Below, piece after piece: positions 6,714-8,388 of a stretch of 8,388 nucleotides of DNA. The notes beneath the pieces were generated by a model, which worked only from the letters and a program-made list of their open reading frames with translations, was not told where the DNA came from and did not search any database. The position numbers and the translations under genes were made by a program. The stretch is from DATLWN01 sp964422615 (GTDB lineage Bacteria > Pseudomonadota > Zetaproteobacteria > Mariprofundales > Mariprofundaceae), in the NCBI GenBank assembly GCA_964422615.1, contig CAYRBJ010000050.1:1-8388 (forward strand), in the 5' to 3' direction. How positions within the stretch are numbered: the stretch's first letter is position 1; each line of letters opens with the position of its first letter.

Positions 6714-7237
6714 GCCGTCTGCTGCTCGTCGACGACGACGCCACCTTCTGCCAGGTGCTGGCCGGCGCCTTGGGAAGGCGCGGTTTCGATGTCGAAACCG
6801 CCCACAGCGTCGACGAGGCCATGCAGCGGCTGGCCGAGGCGGTGCCGGCCTATGCCGTCGTCGATCTGAGCATGCCCGGCGCCTCGGGGCTGACCCTGGT
6901 GGGCCGGCTGCGCGCGCGTGACACGGCGATGCGCATCCTGGTGCTGACCGGCTATGCCAGCATCGCCACGGCGGTGGAGGCGATCAAGCTCGGCGCCACG
7001 CACTACCTGGCCAAGCCCGCCGATGCCGACGAGATCGTCGCCGCCCTGCACCAGGGCGAGGGCGACGCCCACACCCCGATCCCGGAAAGTCCGGTCTCGG
7101 TGCGCCGGCTGGAATGGGAGCATATCCAGCGCGTGCTGAATGAGTGCGACGGCAATGTGTCCGAGGCCGCCCGGCAGCTGGGCATGCACCGGCGTACGCT
7201 GCAGCGCAAATTGGCCAAGCGCCCGGTGAAGCGCTGA
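6710..7237 (+). CDS. regA: RegA/PrrA/ActR-type response regulator with Fis-like HTH
   Basis: This encodes 175 residues, close to the usual RegA length. The receiver domain (1 to about 115) has the acidic pocket D8-D9-D10, the phosphorylation site D52 (VVDLSMPG), T80 (LVLTGY) and K102 (AKPAD). A short linker leads to a Fis-type helix-turn-helix (about 137-172): WEHIQRVLNECDGNVSEAAR followed by QLGMHRRTLQRKL, the highly conserved DNA-binding end of the family. It should bind GCGNC...GNCGC-type sites; five such palindromes lie in this window. The start ATG at 6710 shares ATGA with the kinase stop. An in-frame ATG at 6671 would add 13 residues inside regB but spoils the standard MSRLLLVDDD opening. 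Confidence 0.95.
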   Translation: MSRLLLVDDDATFCQVLAGALGRRGFDVETAHSVDEAMQRLAEAVPAYAVVDLSMPGASGLTLVGRLRARDTAMRILVLTGYASIATAVEAIKLGATHYLAKPADADEIVAALHQGEGDAHTPIPESPVSVRRLEWEHIQRVLNECDGNVSEAARQLGMHRRTLQRKLAKRPVKR

Positions 7238-7239
7238 GC

Positions 7240-8079
7240 ATGCTTTACCTCACCGTCGGCGTGGTCGCCGCCAACCTCGCCACCTGGGCGTTGGCGTGGC
7301 CGGTACTGGGCGGGCATGCCGGACTGCTCGGCATGGCGCTCGTCGCCTATGTCTACGGCCTGCGCCACGGCGTCGACGCGGACCATGTCGCCGCCATCGA
7401 CAATGTGACCCGCAACCTGATGCAACGGGGAAGGCCGGCGGCGGCGGCCGGGCTCTGCTTCTCATTGGGACACGCCGGCGTGGTGGCGGGGCTATCCGCG
7501 GCCGTCGCCGCCACCGCCGGCTCGCTGCACGGCCTGGCCGCCATGAGGGGGATGGGCGACGGGGTCGGTACCGCCATCTCGGCCGGCTTCCTGCTCGTCA
7601 TCGCCATAAGCAACCTGATGCTGTTGGCCCGGCCAAGGCGCCGGCGGCTGTTCGGCCTGATCGCGCACAGCTGGCAGATGCTGCCGCTCGGCATGCTGTT
7701 CGGCCTGGGTTTCGACACCGCCAGCGAGGTCGGTCTGCTCGGCATCTCCGCCATCCAGGGCGCACACGGGCTTTCGCCGTGGGGCATCATGGTCTTTCCG
7801 CTGCTGTTCGCCGCCGGTATGGCCCTGGTCGACACCCTGGATAGCGCCCTGATGCTCCGCGCCTACGGCTGGGCCGGCGGGCGCCGCTATGCGCGGGCGC
7901 TGACCCTGCTCTCCGCCGGCGTGGCCATCGCCGTCGCCTGCCTCGAGGCCGGGCATTTGCTGGGCGCAGGACCGATACTCGCCGCCGATCCCGGGGTCCT
8001 GGGGCTGGCGGTCATCATGCTGTTCACCACCATCTGGGCGGTTTCGGTCGCCCGGCAGTGGCTGCGTCCGGCGGCCTGA
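7240..8079 (+). CDS. NiCoT-family (HoxN/NixA) nickel/cobalt permease
   Basis: This encodes 279 residues and is strongly hydrophobic, with about eight membrane segments. The family signatures are all present: LRHGVDADHVAAIDNVTR (RHxxDADH, residues 42-49), FSLGHAGVV (74-82), LGFDTASEVGLLG (156-168) and AAGMALVDTLDSALM (191-205). The His/Asp residues of the first signature are the known metal-selectivity and transport core, so it should import Ni2+ and/or Co2+ across the inner membrane. Sequence alone does not separate nickel from cobalt. The ATG lies 2 bp after the regA stop, so it is probably co-transcribed with regBA. The frame is open 32 codons further upstream, but that part is regA in another frame. 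No strong terminator is seen after it. Confidence 0.9.
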   Translation: MLYLTVGVVAANLATWALAWPVLGGHAGLLGMALVAYVYGLRHGVDADHVAAIDNVTRNLMQRGRPAAAAGLCFSLGHAGVVAGLSAAVAATAGSLHGLAAMRGMGDGVGTAISAGFLLVIAISNLMLLARPRRRRLFGLIAHSWQMLPLGMLFGLGFDTASEVGLLGISAIQGAHGLSPWGIMVFPLLFAAGMALVDTLDSALMLRAYGWAGGRRYARALTLLSAGVAIAVACLEAGHLLGAGPILAADPGVLGLAVIMLFTTIWAVSVARQWLRPAA

Positions 8080-8092
8080 TCGCCACCCCGGC

Positions 8093-8109
8093 CGCGACAA
8101 TTTGCCGCA
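8093..8109. promoter_or_regulatory. Putative RegA/PrrA-type operator before the CACGCG gene
   Basis: CGCGACAATTTGCCGCA: arms CGCGAC and GCCGCA around an A/T-rich centre. It is centred about 60 bp before the ATG at 8162. A TTGCCA at 8110-8115 directly after it could be a -35 element, but no good -10 follows at the right distance. It implies the downstream gene has its own regulated promoter. Confidence 0.58.
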
Positions 8110-8161
8110 TTGCCAATCCCCGTCTCCGGCCCAGCATTGCGGCCAACAGGGGGGGGACACC

Positions 8162-8388
8162 ATGAAACGACCGATGATGGGGGCCATGGGCCTGATGCTG
8201 ATGGCGTGGCTGGCATTGATGCCGTCGCAAGCCCGCGCCTGCGCCTGCGGTTGCGGCATGTTCAGCGTGGGCATGCCGGGGTTGGGTCTGCCGACGAAGT
8301 CCGGGCTGGCGATCAACCTGCAGACGACCTTTTTGAACCAGGACCAGGCCATGCAGGGCACGTCCAAGATCCCATTGTCGCAGAGCAG
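8162..8388 (+). CDS. Exported protein with N-terminal CACGCG cysteine cluster, 5' part
   Basis: Seventy-five codons are visible before the window ends. The ATG at 8162 follows a G-rich ribosome site (GGGGGGGA). The N-terminus is a methionine-rich signal peptide (about 26 residues, MKRPMM...ALMPSQARA). The mature protein would start with CACGCGMF, three cysteines in six residues, then a Gly/Leu-rich segment and LAINLQTTFLNQDQAMQG. The AINLQTTFLNQDQ part resembles an opening amphipathic beta-strand of an outer-membrane barrel. I recall similar C-A-C-G-C-G openings in uncharacterised exported proteins of other proteobacteria, but I cannot name a function. The clustered cysteines could bind a soft metal or form disulfides. 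Its neighbours (metal permease, copper-type receptor) fit a metal-related role, which is inference. Confidence 0.7.
   Translation, partial: MKRPMMGAMGLMLMAWLALMPSQARACACGCGMFSVGMPGLGLPTKSGLAINLQTTFLNQDQAMQGTSKIPLSQS

Noticed and set aside
6296..7189. 297-residue open frame antisense to regB/regA
   Set aside because: It is entirely opposite two well-supported genes, and its composition reflects GC-rich third positions on the other strand.
7144..7239. Upstream extension of the permease by 32 codons
   Set aside because: That stretch codes for the conserved helix-turn-helix of regA in another frame; the extension is Arg/Ala-rich with no family match.

Overview
This window looks like chromosomal DNA from a GC-rich proteobacterium, probably a beta- or gammaproteobacterium or an Acidithiobacillus-like relative. 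The basis is a RegB/RegA-type redox two-component pair, a TonB/ExbB/ExbD outer-membrane energising system and the overall codon style. The species cannot be fixed from the sequence; no rRNA, tRNA, CRISPR array or insertion sequence was seen.

Layout. Bases 1-137 are the 3' end of a CoA-binding protein gene on the + strand. From about 148 to 5006 everything is on the - strand and reads right to left: tonB (5006-4371), exbB (4369-3677) and exbD (3668-3252), then a 158-bp gap, then a TonB-dependent receptor (3093-853), a short cytochrome-like reading frame (ending at 669) and a periplasmic TlpA-like thioredoxin (679-148). The receptor carries the CxxxM...HxM ligand pattern of OprC-type copper receptors. 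The thioredoxin appears to have a +1 frameshift close to its C-terminus.

A 435-bp divergent spacer (5007-5441) separates this block from a + strand operon: a RegB/PrrB-like redox histidine kinase (5442-6713), a RegA/PrrA-like response regulator (6710-7237) and a NiCoT-family nickel/cobalt permease (7240-8079). The three genes overlap or lie 2 bp apart. At the right edge a secreted protein with a CACGCG cysteine cluster begins (8162) and runs out of the window.

The most interesting structure is a 17-bp inverted repeat, YGCGRC-N5-GYCGCA, found five times and only in intergenic DNA: ahead of the receptor gene (3165), ahead of tonB (5080), twice ahead of regB (5285, 5367) and ahead of the CACGCG gene (8093). 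The half-sites match the GCGNC...GNCGC pattern described for RegA/PrrA-family regulators, and a regA-like gene lies in the middle of the set. The simplest reading is a self-contained regulon: a redox-sensing pair that controls itself, a dedicated TonB-driven (probably copper) uptake system, a nickel/cobalt permease and a Cys-rich exported protein. That regulatory link is inference from site placement and known family binding preference.
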